This document shows positions 7,917 through 17,100 of a stretch of DNA of 64,000 nt, piece after piece. The DNA is from JACCYJ01 sp038198775 (GTDB lineage Bacteria > Actinomycetota > Actinomycetes > Propionibacteriales > Nocardioidaceae), in assembly GCA_038198775.1 (NCBI GenBank), contig JBBPZV010000044.1, positions 247,105 through 311,104 of the forward strand, given 5' to 3'. Under the pieces are notes generated by a model. The model was given only the letters and a program-made list of their open reading frames with translations. It had not been told where the DNA came from and did no database searches. The translations under genes were made by a program, and so were the position numbers. Numbering within the stretch: the stretch's first letter is position 1; the number at the start of each line of letters is the position of its first letter.

Positions 7917-8615
7917 CTACGACCCCAGGCTGTGCCGCACGGCCTCGAAGACCAGCACCTCGCTGAAGCCGCGCCCGTCCAGCTGCCAGCCGTAGCACCC
8001 CGGAGCGGTCACGAGCACCTCGGATGGATGGTCACCGACTCGTCCCGAGAACCGCAGCCGCGGTTGGCTGTGATCGGTGTAGAAGAGCATGCGCCCCTGG
8101 CCGTCGACTTGGTGACCGCGGATCAGCACGGGTCCCCGGTAGCCCCGGCTGACGCCCCAGAGGACCTTCTGGACCAGCCACCCGCGGCGCAGCGGGACCG
8201 CCGGCTGCGCCGGGTGCACCATCTGAAAGGCCACCTCGCGGCGCCACTTAGCGAGGTTCGTGTAGACACCGGGGTAGACAGGACCCGACCCCAGCAGGGG
8301 GATGTGCAGAATGCCGCCGGGCAGGTTGGCCTCCTCCCGGCTGCTCCACTGCCTCGTGACCGGGCACGCAGCGCCGGAAGCCGCGTGGGGGATGTGCAAG
8401 CGGCGGGCGGCGATGTCGACGGGGCCGGGGCGGTCGGTGGTCGGTGCGCTCACCGACGGGTCGGCCGATGCCGATGCGGGTGAGGTCGGCTCGGCTGCGG
8501 TGCGCGGTGGGGAGCTGCACGCCGTCGACAGCACCGCGGTCATCACGACGGCGGCGGTCGCTGCCGCGAAGTTTCCCGCGCCCCGCGGACACCGGTGTCG
8601 TTGCCAGGTCGACAC
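7917..8615 (-). CDS. Putative lipoprotein
   Basis: 232 residues from GTG 8615. A basic N-terminus and a hydrophobic stretch lead to the lipobox LSTAC, with Cys near residue 33, followed by a Ser/Thr/Pro/Ala-rich linker. This indicates export and lipid anchoring on the outer face of the membrane. The C-terminal domain (about 75-232) has conserved-looking Trp/Gly/Tyr positions but no motif that I recognise. TAGGCT lies 7 nt before the GTG. Function unknown. Confidence 0.7.
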   Translation of the reverse strand: MSTWQRHRCPRGAGNFAAATAAVVMTAVLSTACSSPPRTAAEPTSPASASADPSVSAPTTDRPGPVDIAARRLHIPHAASGAACPVTRQWSSREEANLPGGILHIPLLGSGPVYPGVYTNLAKWRREVAFQMVHPAQPAVPLRRGWLVQKVLWGVSRGYRGPVLIRGHQVDGQGRMLFYTDHSQPRLRFSGRVGDHPSEVLVTAPGCYGWQLDGRGFSEVLVFEAVRHSLGS

Positions 8616-8622
8616 GGTTGCG

Positions 8623-8639
8623 AGCCTAGCCGTTAACCT
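8623..8639. promoter_or_regulatory. Compact divergent promoter, 29-bp intergenic
   Basis: Only 29 bp (8616-8644) separate the two start codons. The minus strand has TAGGCT (8623-8628), 7 nt before GTG 8615. The plus strand has TAACCT (8634-8639), 5 nt before GTG 8645. Each -35 region must lie inside the opposite gene, so the two promoters probably compete for RNA polymerase. Confidence 0.5.
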
Positions 8640-8644
8640 TCGGC

Positions 8645-10099
8645 GTGCGCTTTCGCTGCGAGCCGCCTCCCAGCGACCTGACCTACGCCGACGTCTTCTT
8701 GATGCCCGCCCGGTCGGTGGTGCTCTCGCGCTTCGACGTCGACCTGACCCCGCCCGACCGAGTGGGAACGACGATCCCCGTGGTGGCGGCGAACATGACG
8801 GCGGTCTCGGGACGCCGCATGGCGGAGACCCTGGCGCGGCGAGGGTCGTTGGCCGTGCTGCCGCAGGACATAGCGCTCGGAGTGGTGGCGAAGGCCATCG
8901 CGGCGCTCAAGACGGCGTCGCCGGTGTACGAGACGCCGGTGACCGTGGCCCCGGAGACCACCGTCGGAGCAGCGCTCGACCTGCTGCCCAAGCGGGCCCA
9001 CCGGACGGTTGTGGTGGTAGTCGAGGGCTTGCCCGTCGGTCTGATGAACGAGCGCGACGCCGTCGACGTCGACCGCTTCGCCCAGGTGCACGAGGTCATG
9101 ACCACCGACCTGGTCACCCTCGACGCCGGACGGTCGCCGCAGCAGATGTTCGCTGCGTTGGAGCAGAGCCACCTGCCGCTGGCGCCGGTTCTAGACGGTG
9201 GCGAGCTGGTCGGGGTGGTGACCCGGAGGGGTGCGTTGCGCTCGTCGATCTACGCGCCCGCGGTCGACGACCGGGGGAGGCTGCTCGTGGGCGCCGCCTT
9301 GGGCATCACCGGCGACGTGGCCGCCAAGGCAAGATCGCTGCTGGAGGCGGAGGTTGACGTGCTCGTCGTCGACACCGCGCACGGCCACCAGGAGCGGATG
9401 CTGGAAGCCCTGCCGGTGGTGCGCCGCGAGCGGGACCGGCTGGCAGCCTCGACCGGACGCCGCGCGCCGGTCGTCGCCGGCAACGTCGTCACCGCCGAAG
9501 GCACCCGTGACCTGCTGGCCGCCGGGGCCGACATCGTAAAGGTCGGCGTCGGACCCGGCGCGATGTGCACGACCCGGATGATGACCGGGGTCGGCCGGCC
9601 CCAGTTCTCGGCGGTCCTGGAATGCGCCGCGGCCGCCGAAGCCGGCGGCGGCGTGGTGTGGGCCGACGGCGGCATCCGGCACCCGCGCGACGTCGCGCTC
9701 GCCCTGGCGGCCGGTGCGGCCAGCGTGATGATCGGCTCCTGGTTCGCCGGTACGTACGAGAGCCCCGGTGAGCTGCGGTTCGGCGCCGACGGCCGGCCGT
9801 ACAAGGAGTCGTACGGCATGGCCTCGGCGCGAGCGGTGAGCAGCCGTACCCGCGACGTCGCCGGGTTCGAGCGGGCCCGGCTGGCGTTGTTCGAGGAGGG
9901 GATCTCCTCGGCGCGGATGTACCTCGACCCGGACCGGCCCGGCGTCGAGGACCTGGTCGACGCGATCACCGCCGGCGTGCGAAGCAGCGCGACGTACGCC
10001 GGCGCGTCCACGCTGCCGGAGCTGCACGAGCGGGCCGTGGTCGGGGTGCAGAGCATGGCGGGGTACGCCGAGGGGCGCGCCGTCCCCACCAACTGGTGA
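8645..10099 (+). CDS. guaB1: GuaB1-family IMP dehydrogenase-related protein (GMP reductase)
   Basis: 484 residues, close to the ~480 of mycobacterial GuaB1. It has an N-terminal barrel segment, a CBS pair (about 92-200), then the barrel with the catalytic loop GPGAMCTTRMMTGVG (Cys308) and the phosphate-binding GGIRHPRDVA. GuaB1 proteins look like IMP dehydrogenases, but the studied mycobacterial enzyme works as a CBS-containing GMP reductase (GMP to IMP, purine salvage). That assignment is by family. The stop overlaps the downstream methyltransferase start (GTGA). Confidence 0.88.
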   Translation: MRFRCEPPPSDLTYADVFLMPARSVVLSRFDVDLTPPDRVGTTIPVVAANMTAVSGRRMAETLARRGSLAVLPQDIALGVVAKAIAALKTASPVYETPVTVAPETTVGAALDLLPKRAHRTVVVVVEGLPVGLMNERDAVDVDRFAQVHEVMTTDLVTLDAGRSPQQMFAALEQSHLPLAPVLDGGELVGVVTRRGALRSSIYAPAVDDRGRLLVGAALGITGDVAAKARSLLEAEVDVLVVDTAHGHQERMLEALPVVRRERDRLAASTGRRAPVVAGNVVTAEGTRDLLAAGADIVKVGVGPGAMCTTRMMTGVGRPQFSAVLECAAAAEAGGGVVWADGGIRHPRDVALALAAGAASVMIGSWFAGTYESPGELRFGADGRPYKESYGMASARAVSSRTRDVAGFERARLALFEEGISSARMYLDPDRPGVEDLVDAITAGVRSSATYAGASTLPELHERAVVGVQSMAGYAEGRAVPTNW

Positions 10100-10935
10100 G
10101 CGGCGTGCCCAACACCGACCAGGCCGAGCTGTGGAACGGCGAGCTCGGTCGTTCCTGGGTGCAGCAGCAGGAGCGATACGAAACCATGCTGCGGCCGTTC
10201 CTCTCACCACTTCTCGCCGCCGCGGACGTCCGGCCGGCCGACCGCGTCCTCGACGTCGGCTGCGGCTGCGGGACCACCACGCTCGCCGCGGCCGAGCTGG
10301 CAGGCGCCGGCCACGTGCTGGGGGTCGACCTGAGCGAGCCGATGCTCGAGGTGGCGCAGGCCCGTGCCGCCGACGCCGGCCAGGCAAGCGTGCACTTCTT
10401 GCGCGCGGACGCGCAGCAGGCCGACCTGGGTGCCGGCGGCGCCTTCGACGTCGTGCTGAGCCGGTTCGGTGTCATGTTCTTCGACGAGCCGGGCGCAGCG
10501 TTCGCCAACCTCGCCGCCTCGGCTCGGCCCCGCGGTCGGCTGGCGTTCGTCTGCTGGCAGGAGATGGCCCGCAACGCCCAGCGGATGCTGCCGTTGCAAG
10601 CGCTGGCTTCGGTGGTGCCTCTGCCTGAAGATGCTCCGACTCCGGCCGCGTTCTCGCTGGCCGACCCGGCTACGGTGCACCGGGTGCTGTCCGCGGCCGG
10701 CTGGCGAGACGTCACAGTCTCAGCGCTCCACGAGCCACTGCTGCTGGGTGCCGACGCCGACGACGCGACGAGGTTCATGCTCGGCCAACCGGCGTCCCGG
10801 GCCCTGTTGGCCGACGCGGACGAGGGAACCGCGACTGCTGCGGCGGCGGCCCTGCGCGAGGCCCTGCAACCCTTCCAGGCCGCGACCGGGGTCTGGCTCG
10901 GCTCGGCGGCGTGGTTGGTGACCGCGCATCGCTAG
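10096..10935 (+). CDS. Class I SAM-dependent methyltransferase
   Basis: 279 residues from GTG 10096, overlapping the guaB1 stop by 4 nt, so it is translationally coupled. Motif I is DVGCGCGTTTL (about residues 51-61) with an acidic motif II in GVDLSEPMLEVA. The beginning, QAELWNGELGRSWV, is typical of a subfamily of UbiE-like methyltransferases in actinobacteria. The substrate is unknown and there is no functional link to purine salvage that I can see. No membrane segments. Confidence 0.82.
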   Translation: MSGVPNTDQAELWNGELGRSWVQQQERYETMLRPFLSPLLAAADVRPADRVLDVGCGCGTTTLAAAELAGAGHVLGVDLSEPMLEVAQARAADAGQASVHFLRADAQQADLGAGGAFDVVLSRFGVMFFDEPGAAFANLAASARPRGRLAFVCWQEMARNAQRMLPLQALASVVPLPEDAPTPAAFSLADPATVHRVLSAAGWRDVTVSALHEPLLLGADADDATRFMLGQPASRALLADADEGTATAAAAALREALQPFQAATGVWLGSAAWLVTAHR

Positions 10936-10941
10936 CAGCCC

Positions 10942-10970
10942 TTCCGCAGAACCGCCGCAGTCACTAACGT
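10942..10970 (+). promoter_or_regulatory. Possible promoter for the acetate uptake/acs pair
   Basis: The hexamer TAACGT (10965-10970) has a weak -35-like TTCCGC 17 nt upstream. This would give a leader of about 70 nt ending in the GGAAGG ribosome binding site before ATG 11045. The -35 match is poor. Confidence 0.3.
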
Positions 10971-11044
10971 CAGCAGCGGGCCCCGCACCCGACCGGTGTC
11001 AGGACCGGCCGCAGCCAAGCGGGGCGGATCGGAAGGTGACAGCA

Positions 11045-11695
11045 ATGAGCACCATCCCAACGACCTCGCAGTCGCAGGGCCAGCACGTCCCGGGTCCCGA
11101 AACGCGCACGTTCGGCGGACGCGACTACGCCGACCCCGGCCCGCTCGGGCTGGCCGCGTTCGCGCTGACCACGTTCGTGCTCAGCATCGTCAACGCCGGT
11201 TGGCTGCCGGCCACGGTGGAGCCGGTCGTCTTCGGGCTGGCCCTGGCGTACGGCGGGATCGGCCAGTTCTCCGCGGGCCTGTGGGAGTTCGCCAAGGGCA
11301 ACACGTTCGGCGCCACGGCGTTCTGCTCCTACGGCGCGTTCTGGCTGTCGTTCTGGTGGCTGACCGGGCACACCGACCTCAGCGGCGCGTCGGCGAGTGA
11401 TGCCGCGCACGGGGTGGGCTGGTATCTGCTGGCCTGGGGCATCTTCACCGGATACATGACGATCGCGGCGCTGCGCACCACCGGGGCGATCCTGGCGGTG
11501 TTCGTCGCGCTGACCGCGACCTTCTTCCTGCTGGCCATCGGGGAGTTCGCCGAATCCGACTTCTGGCACCACGTCGGCGGGTACGTCGGCCTCGTCACCG
11601 CGCTGCTGGCCTGGTACGCGTCGTTCGCGGTGGTCGCGAACTCCACCCACGGTGGCGACCGCTTCCCGGTGTGGTCGCGCAGCGCGGGGGCGTGA
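11045..11695 (+). CDS. GPR1/FUN34/YaaH-family acetate uptake transporter
   Basis: 216 residues. ATG 11045 is chosen over GTG 11036 because GGAAGG sits 8 nt in front of it. Six hydrophobic helices lie at about 35-200. The family signature follows NPGPLGL-type positions (here DPGPLGLAAFALTTFVLS) plus AYGGIGQFSAGLWEF and FGATAFCSYGAFWLS. Members such as SatP/YaaH move acetate (and succinate) with protons across the cytoplasmic membrane. It lies 2 bp before acs, so import and activation of acetate are likely co-expressed. Confidence 0.9.
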   Translation: MSTIPTTSQSQGQHVPGPETRTFGGRDYADPGPLGLAAFALTTFVLSIVNAGWLPATVEPVVFGLALAYGGIGQFSAGLWEFAKGNTFGATAFCSYGAFWLSFWWLTGHTDLSGASASDAAHGVGWYLLAWGIFTGYMTIAALRTTGAILAVFVALTATFFLLAIGEFAESDFWHHVGGYVGLVTALLAWYASFAVVANSTHGGDRFPVWSRSAGA

Positions 11696-11697
11696 GG

Positions 11698-13662
11698 ATG
11701 ACTGCCGACGCACTGTCGAACCTGTCCCGAGAGGACCGGCGGTTCGAGCCGCCGGCCGAGCTCGCTGAGCACGCCAACCTGGGCGCGCAAGCGTACGAGC
11801 AGGCCGCCGCCGACCCGGTGGCGTGGTGGGAGCAGCAGGCGGAGCGCCTGGACTGGGCGCAGCGCTGGGACCAGGTGCTGGACTGGTCCAACCCTCCGTT
11901 CGCGAAGTGGTTCGTCGGCGGTCGGCTCAACGCCGCGTACAACTGCGTGGACCGCCACGTCGAGGCCGGTCGTGGCGACAAGGTGGCGTTCCACTTCGAG
12001 GGCGAGCCCGGCGACACCCGCACGATCACCTACGCCGAGCTCAAGGACCTGGTCTGCCAGGCGGCGAACACGCTCACCGAGCTCGGGGTCGACACCGGCG
12101 ACCGGGTCGCGATCTACATGCCGATGATCCCCGAGACCGTGGTCGCGATGCTCGCGTGCGCGCGGATCGGGGCGCCGCACACCGTCGTGTTCGGCGGCTT
12201 CTCGGCGGACGCGCTGAGGACCCGGATCCACGACTGCGACGTGACCATGGTGATCACCGCGGACGGCGGCTACCGCAAGGGTGCCCCGTCGGCGCTGAAG
12301 CCGGCCGTGGACGACGCCCTCACCGACTGCCCCGACGTGCACCACGTGCTCGTCGTGCGGCGCACAGGGCAGGACGTGGAGTGGACCGACGGGCGCGACG
12401 TCTGGTGGCACGACACCGTCGAGCAGGCCAGCCGCGAGCACGAGCCGGAGGCCTTCGACGCCGAGCACCCGCTCTACGTCATGTACACCTCCGGCAGCAC
12501 CGGCAAGCCGAAGGGCATCCTGCACACCACCGGCGGCTACCTCACCGGGTGCGCCTACACCCACTGGGGGGTCTTCGACATCAAGCCGGAGACCGACATC
12601 TTCTGGACCGCCGCGGACATCGGCTGGGTCACCGGCCACAGCTACATCGTCTACGGGCCGCTGGCCAACGGCGCCACGTCGGTGCTCTACGAGGGGACGC
12701 CGGACACCCCGCACCAGGGCCGTTGGTGGGAGATCATCGACAAGTACGGCGTGACGATCCTCTACTGCGCGCCGACGGCGATCCGGACGTTCATGAAGTG
12801 GGGCAAGGACGTCCCGGGGAAGTTCGAGCTTTCGTCGCTGCGGCTGCTCGGGTCGGTCGGCGAACCGATCAACCCCGAGGCGTACGTGTGGTACCGCGAG
12901 TACATCGGCAGCGGGCGGTGCCCGGTGGTCGACACCTGGTGGCAGACCGAGACCGGATGCATCCTGATCAGCCCACTGCCTGGTGTGACAGCGGGCAAGC
13001 CCGGTGCCGCGATGACCCCCCTGCCCGGCGTCAGCGCCACCGTCGTCGACGACAAGGGTGAGGAGGTGCCGGACGGCCACGGCGGCTATCTCGTGCTCAC
13101 CGAGCCGTGGCCGGCGATGCTGCGGACGCTGTGGGGTGACGACGAGCGCTACGTCGAGACGTACTGGTCGCGCTTCCCCGGCCGCTACTTCGCCGGCGAC
13201 GGGGCGAAGAAGGACGACGACGGCGACATCTGGCTGCTCGGCCGGGTCGACGACGTGATGAACATCTCCGGCCACCGATTGTCGACCACCGAGATCGAGT
13301 CGGCGCTGGTCTCGCACCCCAAGGTCGCCGAGGCCGCGGTGGTCGGGGCGCCCGACGAGACCACCGGCCAAGCGGTGGTGGCGTTCACGATCTTGCGCAG
13401 CGAGGCCGGTGACGGGGGTCCCGACGTGGTCCAGGAGCTGCGCCGGCACGTCGAGAAGGAGATCGGCAAGCTGGCCCGTCCCCGGCAGATCATGGTGGTG
13501 CCGGAGCTGCCGAAGACTCGGTCCGGCAAGATCATGCGTCGGCTGCTCCGCGACGTCGCCGAGCAGCGTGAGCTGGGTGACGTCACCACGCTGACCGACT
13601 CGACGGTGATGGACCAGATTCGAGCCGGGCTGTCCTCTGGTGCCGCAGACGACGAGGAGTAG
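11698..13662 (+). CDS. acs: Acetyl-CoA synthetase
   Basis: 654 residues, full length for AMP-forming Acs. ATP-binding motif YTSGSTGKPKG is at about 263-273. The segment WWQTETG and the hinge-region GRVDDVMNISGH follow, and the C-terminal PKTRSGKIMRR carries catalytic Lys611. That lysine is the known target of reversible acetylation by Gcn5-type enzymes, which in mycobacteria are cAMP-regulated. It converts acetate, ATP and CoA to acetyl-CoA in the cytoplasm. It follows the acetate transporter by 2 nt. Orthologous position to Rv3667. Confidence 0.97.
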   Translation: MTADALSNLSREDRRFEPPAELAEHANLGAQAYEQAAADPVAWWEQQAERLDWAQRWDQVLDWSNPPFAKWFVGGRLNAAYNCVDRHVEAGRGDKVAFHFEGEPGDTRTITYAELKDLVCQAANTLTELGVDTGDRVAIYMPMIPETVVAMLACARIGAPHTVVFGGFSADALRTRIHDCDVTMVITADGGYRKGAPSALKPAVDDALTDCPDVHHVLVVRRTGQDVEWTDGRDVWWHDTVEQASREHEPEAFDAEHPLYVMYTSGSTGKPKGILHTTGGYLTGCAYTHWGVFDIKPETDIFWTAADIGWVTGHSYIVYGPLANGATSVLYEGTPDTPHQGRWWEIIDKYGVTILYCAPTAIRTFMKWGKDVPGKFELSSLRLLGSVGEPINPEAYVWYREYIGSGRCPVVDTWWQTETGCILISPLPGVTAGKPGAAMTPLPGVSATVVDDKGEEVPDGHGGYLVLTEPWPAMLRTLWGDDERYVETYWSRFPGRYFAGDGAKKDDDGDIWLLGRVDDVMNISGHRLSTTEIESALVSHPKVAEAAVVGAPDETTGQAVVAFTILRSEAGDGGPDVVQELRRHVEKEIGKLARPRQIMVVPELPKTRSGKIMRRLLRDVAEQRELGDVTTLTDSTVMDQIRAGLSSGAADDEE

Positions 13663-13708
13663 CTGCCCGGGTTGTCAACTGCTGCCGATGACTCGAGTCG
13701 AGGGATAC

Positions 13709-13736
13709 TTGGGTACGGTCGTTCCTCCAATAGGCT
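13709..13736 (+). promoter_or_regulatory. Sigma-70-type promoter
   Basis: -35 TTGGGT (13709-13714), a 16-bp spacer and -10 TAGGCT (13731-13736), leaving a ~40-nt leader that contains GAGGAGG just before ATG 13782. It suggests that the DUF1469 gene is transcribed independently of acs. Confidence 0.55.
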
Positions 13737-13781
13737 CAGCAGGCCAACTGTGAGAGCGCGCTGTGCCACCGAGGAGGCCGC

Positions 13782-14195
13782 ATGAGCGACACCGGGTCGC
13801 ACCGTGCCGAAGTGACGACCGTGCCGGAGCCGACCCTCGGCCGGCTCGTCTCCGACGCCTCGCGCGACATCTCGACGCTGATCCAGTCCGAGATCGCGCT
13901 GGCGAAGTCCGAGCTCGCGATCAGCGCAAAGGTGGGCGGTGTGGGCGCCGGGCTGCTCGCGGCGGCCGGGCTGTGCGGTCTGCTGGTGCTGATCCTCGGC
14001 TCGGTCACCGTGGCGGAGTTCCTGGTCTGGGCCGGGCTGGGACCGTGGTGGGCGTTCTTGATCGTCACCGCCTTCTACCTCGTCGTCGCGGGCATCCTCG
14101 CCCTGGTGGGCATCCGGAAGCTCAAGCAGGTGCGCGCCCCCGAGCGGACGATCGAGACGACCAAGGAGATCCCGCAGGCTTTCAAGCACGGCTGA
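13782..14195 (+). CDS. Phage-holin-like DUF1469 membrane protein
   Basis: 137 residues. A strong GAGGAGG ribosome binding site precedes the ATG. The N-terminus TLGRLVSDASRDISTLIQSEIALAKSEL is a long amphipathic helix, followed by two hydrophobic helices (about 48-72 and 80-107) and a basic tail. This is the DUF1469/YqjE-type phage_holin_3_6 layout common in actinobacteria (compare Rv3669), not evidence of a prophage. The 3' end overlaps the cyclase gene by 14 nt tail to tail. Confidence 0.82.
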   Translation: MSDTGSHRAEVTTVPEPTLGRLVSDASRDISTLIQSEIALAKSELAISAKVGGVGAGLLAAAGLCGLLVLILGSVTVAEFLVWAGLGPWWAFLIVTAFYLVVAGILALVGIRKLKQVRAPERTIETTKEIPQAFKHG

Positions 14196-17100
14196 GCCGC
14201 ATCAGCTCGGCATTCACCGGCAGACTCAGGTACCGCTGGCTCAGCGTGTCATCGTCCAACTCCTCGACCCGACCCCGCAGATAGCCGTGAGCGTGGTTCA
14301 GCACGTCTGCGCACCGGGGGTCGGCGCCGGTGTCGAGGACGTACCAGCAGGCCCAGAGAACGTCTCCGGGACGCACCGTCCCTTGGAGTCCGATCGCGTC
14401 CAGATGCGGCAGCAGCTCAGTGACCAGGCGGATCGACTCGGCGTGGTCGCCCTGGCGGGCCAGTACGACCGCGCGACCGGCCCGGCACTCCCGGCTCAAC
14501 GAGCTCATCTCGAGCCGCTCGAATGCCTGACATGCCCGCGCATAGCTGGCCTGCGCCTCATCCAGCCGCCCTAGAGCCAGCAGTACGTAAGCGTGTCCCA
14601 GTCGCGCGTAGGCACCCTCGACCGCCAGGTCGTGGTTGGCCGCAACGCCGAGGGCGCGCTCCGCGAGGCGTAGAGCGTCCTCCGGTCGGCCGCTGGCTTG
14701 CGCCGACAGGGCCAGCCGCATCAACGAGTCGGTGATGATCGGCTGGGAACCGATCTGCTCCCCCTTGGCCAGCGCCGACCTCAGGCAGCGCTCGGCCTCC
14801 TCCCATCCGCCGAGCGCCATCTCCAGCTGGCCCAGGCTGTTGAGAGTCATCGCCTCGGTCTCCGTGTCCGCGATGGCGACGGCCAGGTCGAGTGCTTGAC
14901 GAGTCCAACGCAGCGCCGACCCCAGCTGGCCCTGTGCCGACGCGATCGCGGCCAGGTTGCCAAGCGCCACGGCCTCGCGGTAACGATGCCCGGACATCCG
15001 GAAGATCGGCAGGGTCTGCTCGAGGCAGCTTCGCGCCTCGGCGAAACGGCCAAGGTGGTAGTACGTCGTGGCGAACTGAGCCAGCACCGTGCTCTCGCCG
15101 TCCTGGTCACCGTCCGCGGCGTGCGCCGCTCGGGCCCGCTCGAGCAGCGAGAGCGATGCGGAGAACCTACCCAGGTTGCTCTCCACGATCGCGAGGTAGC
15201 GCAACGCCTCCCCGACCACAGGAGCAGCTTGGGCGGCGCTGGCCTGCTCGAGCGAGGAGTTCAGGGCGGCCGCCGCGTCGTCCAGCGACCCGGCCCAGGT
15301 GAGCGACTTGCCCAACCACAGCTGTGCCTCCGCCTCCCGGGCGCGAAGGTCCGCTGCGGCTGCCACTTCACCGCCCTCTCGCGCCGCCTCCCCGGCGCCG
15401 GCGTAGTCGCTGGCCTCGAAGAGCCAGCGCGCCCTGGCCAGCAGCCGGGTCACGTCTCGCTCGGGATCGGCCAGATACTGGGCTTCGGCGTCCATCGCCG
15501 AAACCGCTGCGCCCTGAGCCGCCCGGTCCGCCATGCGGTCCAGAACGGTCTCGCGGACGGCGTGAACGTCGAACCGAAGCGCGTGGTCGGTGGCTGCGGC
15601 CACGTGCAGCGCCCGGTCCAGCAACCTGGTGGCCTCCGCCAGGGCGTGAACGCGCGCCGCCTGGCGGCCCGCGCGGAGGTACCAGCCGGCTGCCCTGGCG
15701 TCCTGCGCCGCGTCCAGGTGCTCGGCGATGAGCGCCGCGTACTCGTCGGTTCGGCGGATGCGCTCCGTAGTCGCCTCCAGCCAGTCAGCGGCGAGACCGT
15801 GGTAGGTGCGCCGCCGTTGCCTGAGCACACCGCCGTACGTGACGTCGCGCAACAGCGCGTGCCGGAACAAGAACTCCCGGGCCGAATCGAATGCCGACCG
15901 CTCCCGCAGATGCACCACCTCGCGGCGGCGCAGCCCCTCGAGCGCCTCGTTCGTGTCCCGCGCCTGTGGCGCAGGGTCGGTGTCGAGCTGGCGTACCGCC
16001 TCGTCCCAGAACACCCTTCCGATGACCGCAGCCCGCTGCAGCGTGGCCAGCTCGAAGGGCGGGAGGGCGTCGAGCCTGGCCTGCAGCAGCCCTTGCAGCG
16101 TCGCGGGCACCGCGACGGCCTCGAGGAGCTCCGGGACCGCGTGCCAAGTCTCACCGTGCCGGGCCAGCACCCCGGTCTCCAGCAGCCAGGTGACCAGCTC
16201 TTCGATGTAGAATGGGTTGCCCTCGGCAGTGTTCACCACCAGGTCGGCCAGTGCCGGTGGCACCCGGTCCACCCGACGCAGCAGGTCCCCCAGCAAGGCA
16301 CGGCTCTCACGCCGGGACAACGGCGTCAACGCCAGCCTGGCATGGTGCTCGAGTCCCTCCGACCAGTGCGGGCGTCGCTCCAGCAGGGCCGGCCGTGCGG
16401 TCGCCACGACCAGCACCCGCCTCGTGTGCAGCAGGGCGTCAGCGGTGTCCAGCCACTCGATCGAGCCGTCGTCGCTCCAGTGCAGGTCCTCCAACAGCAC
16501 GACCACGGGTGCCTGCTCCGCAAGGCGCCCAAGGTAGCCCGCCAGCACCGCTGCCGCCTGGTCGCGCAGGGCCGCAGGGTCACGGGGCACCGCCGGCAGC
16601 CGCACCGCATCCCCGATCTCGAACCCGAGCCAGACGGCGATGACGTCAGCTCTTCGTAAGGTCTCCTCGTTCTCCCCCCAGGCCATCGCGAGCCCGTCCC
16701 GGCACTTTGCCCTCACCAGGTCGGGCGGATCGCTGTCGAGGATGTCCCAGCGGGTGGCAACGAGGTCGCGCAACAACGCGTTGGCGTGGTTCTGGGTCGA
16801 GTGCGCCGCCCTCCCCCGGAACCACCAGACGTTTCCTGGCCGCTCGCCCAGCCACCGGTCGAACTCGAGGAGCAGTCGAGTCTTGCCCACTCCGGCGTCC
16901 CCGACGACCGTCACGATTCGCCAGCGTTCCTCCTCCAAGACGTCGTAGAACCTCTCCTGCAACACCCGGAGCTCGATCTCCCGACCCACAGTGCGGGTTT
17001 CGACTCCCTCGACGCCCCTGGCCGGGTCGAGCTGGAAGGCTCTCGGTCGAGCGGACAGGACCAGGTAGGCATCGCTCGGCTGCGCGACTCCCTTCAGCTG

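Noticed and set aside
11329..13449. 706-codon minus-strand open frame opposite acs
   Set aside because: Composition of a shadow frame; acs on the plus strand has all catalytic motifs.
13782..14195. Prophage holin
   Set aside because: DUF1469 proteins carry the phage_holin_3_6 label but are chromosomal membrane proteins; no phage genes lie nearby.
14698..16659. 653-codon plus-strand open frame opposite the cyclase gene
   Set aside because: Antisense shadow in GC-rich DNA. It is Arg/Gln/His-rich with no domain, while the minus strand encodes a clear cyclase-ATPase-TPR protein.
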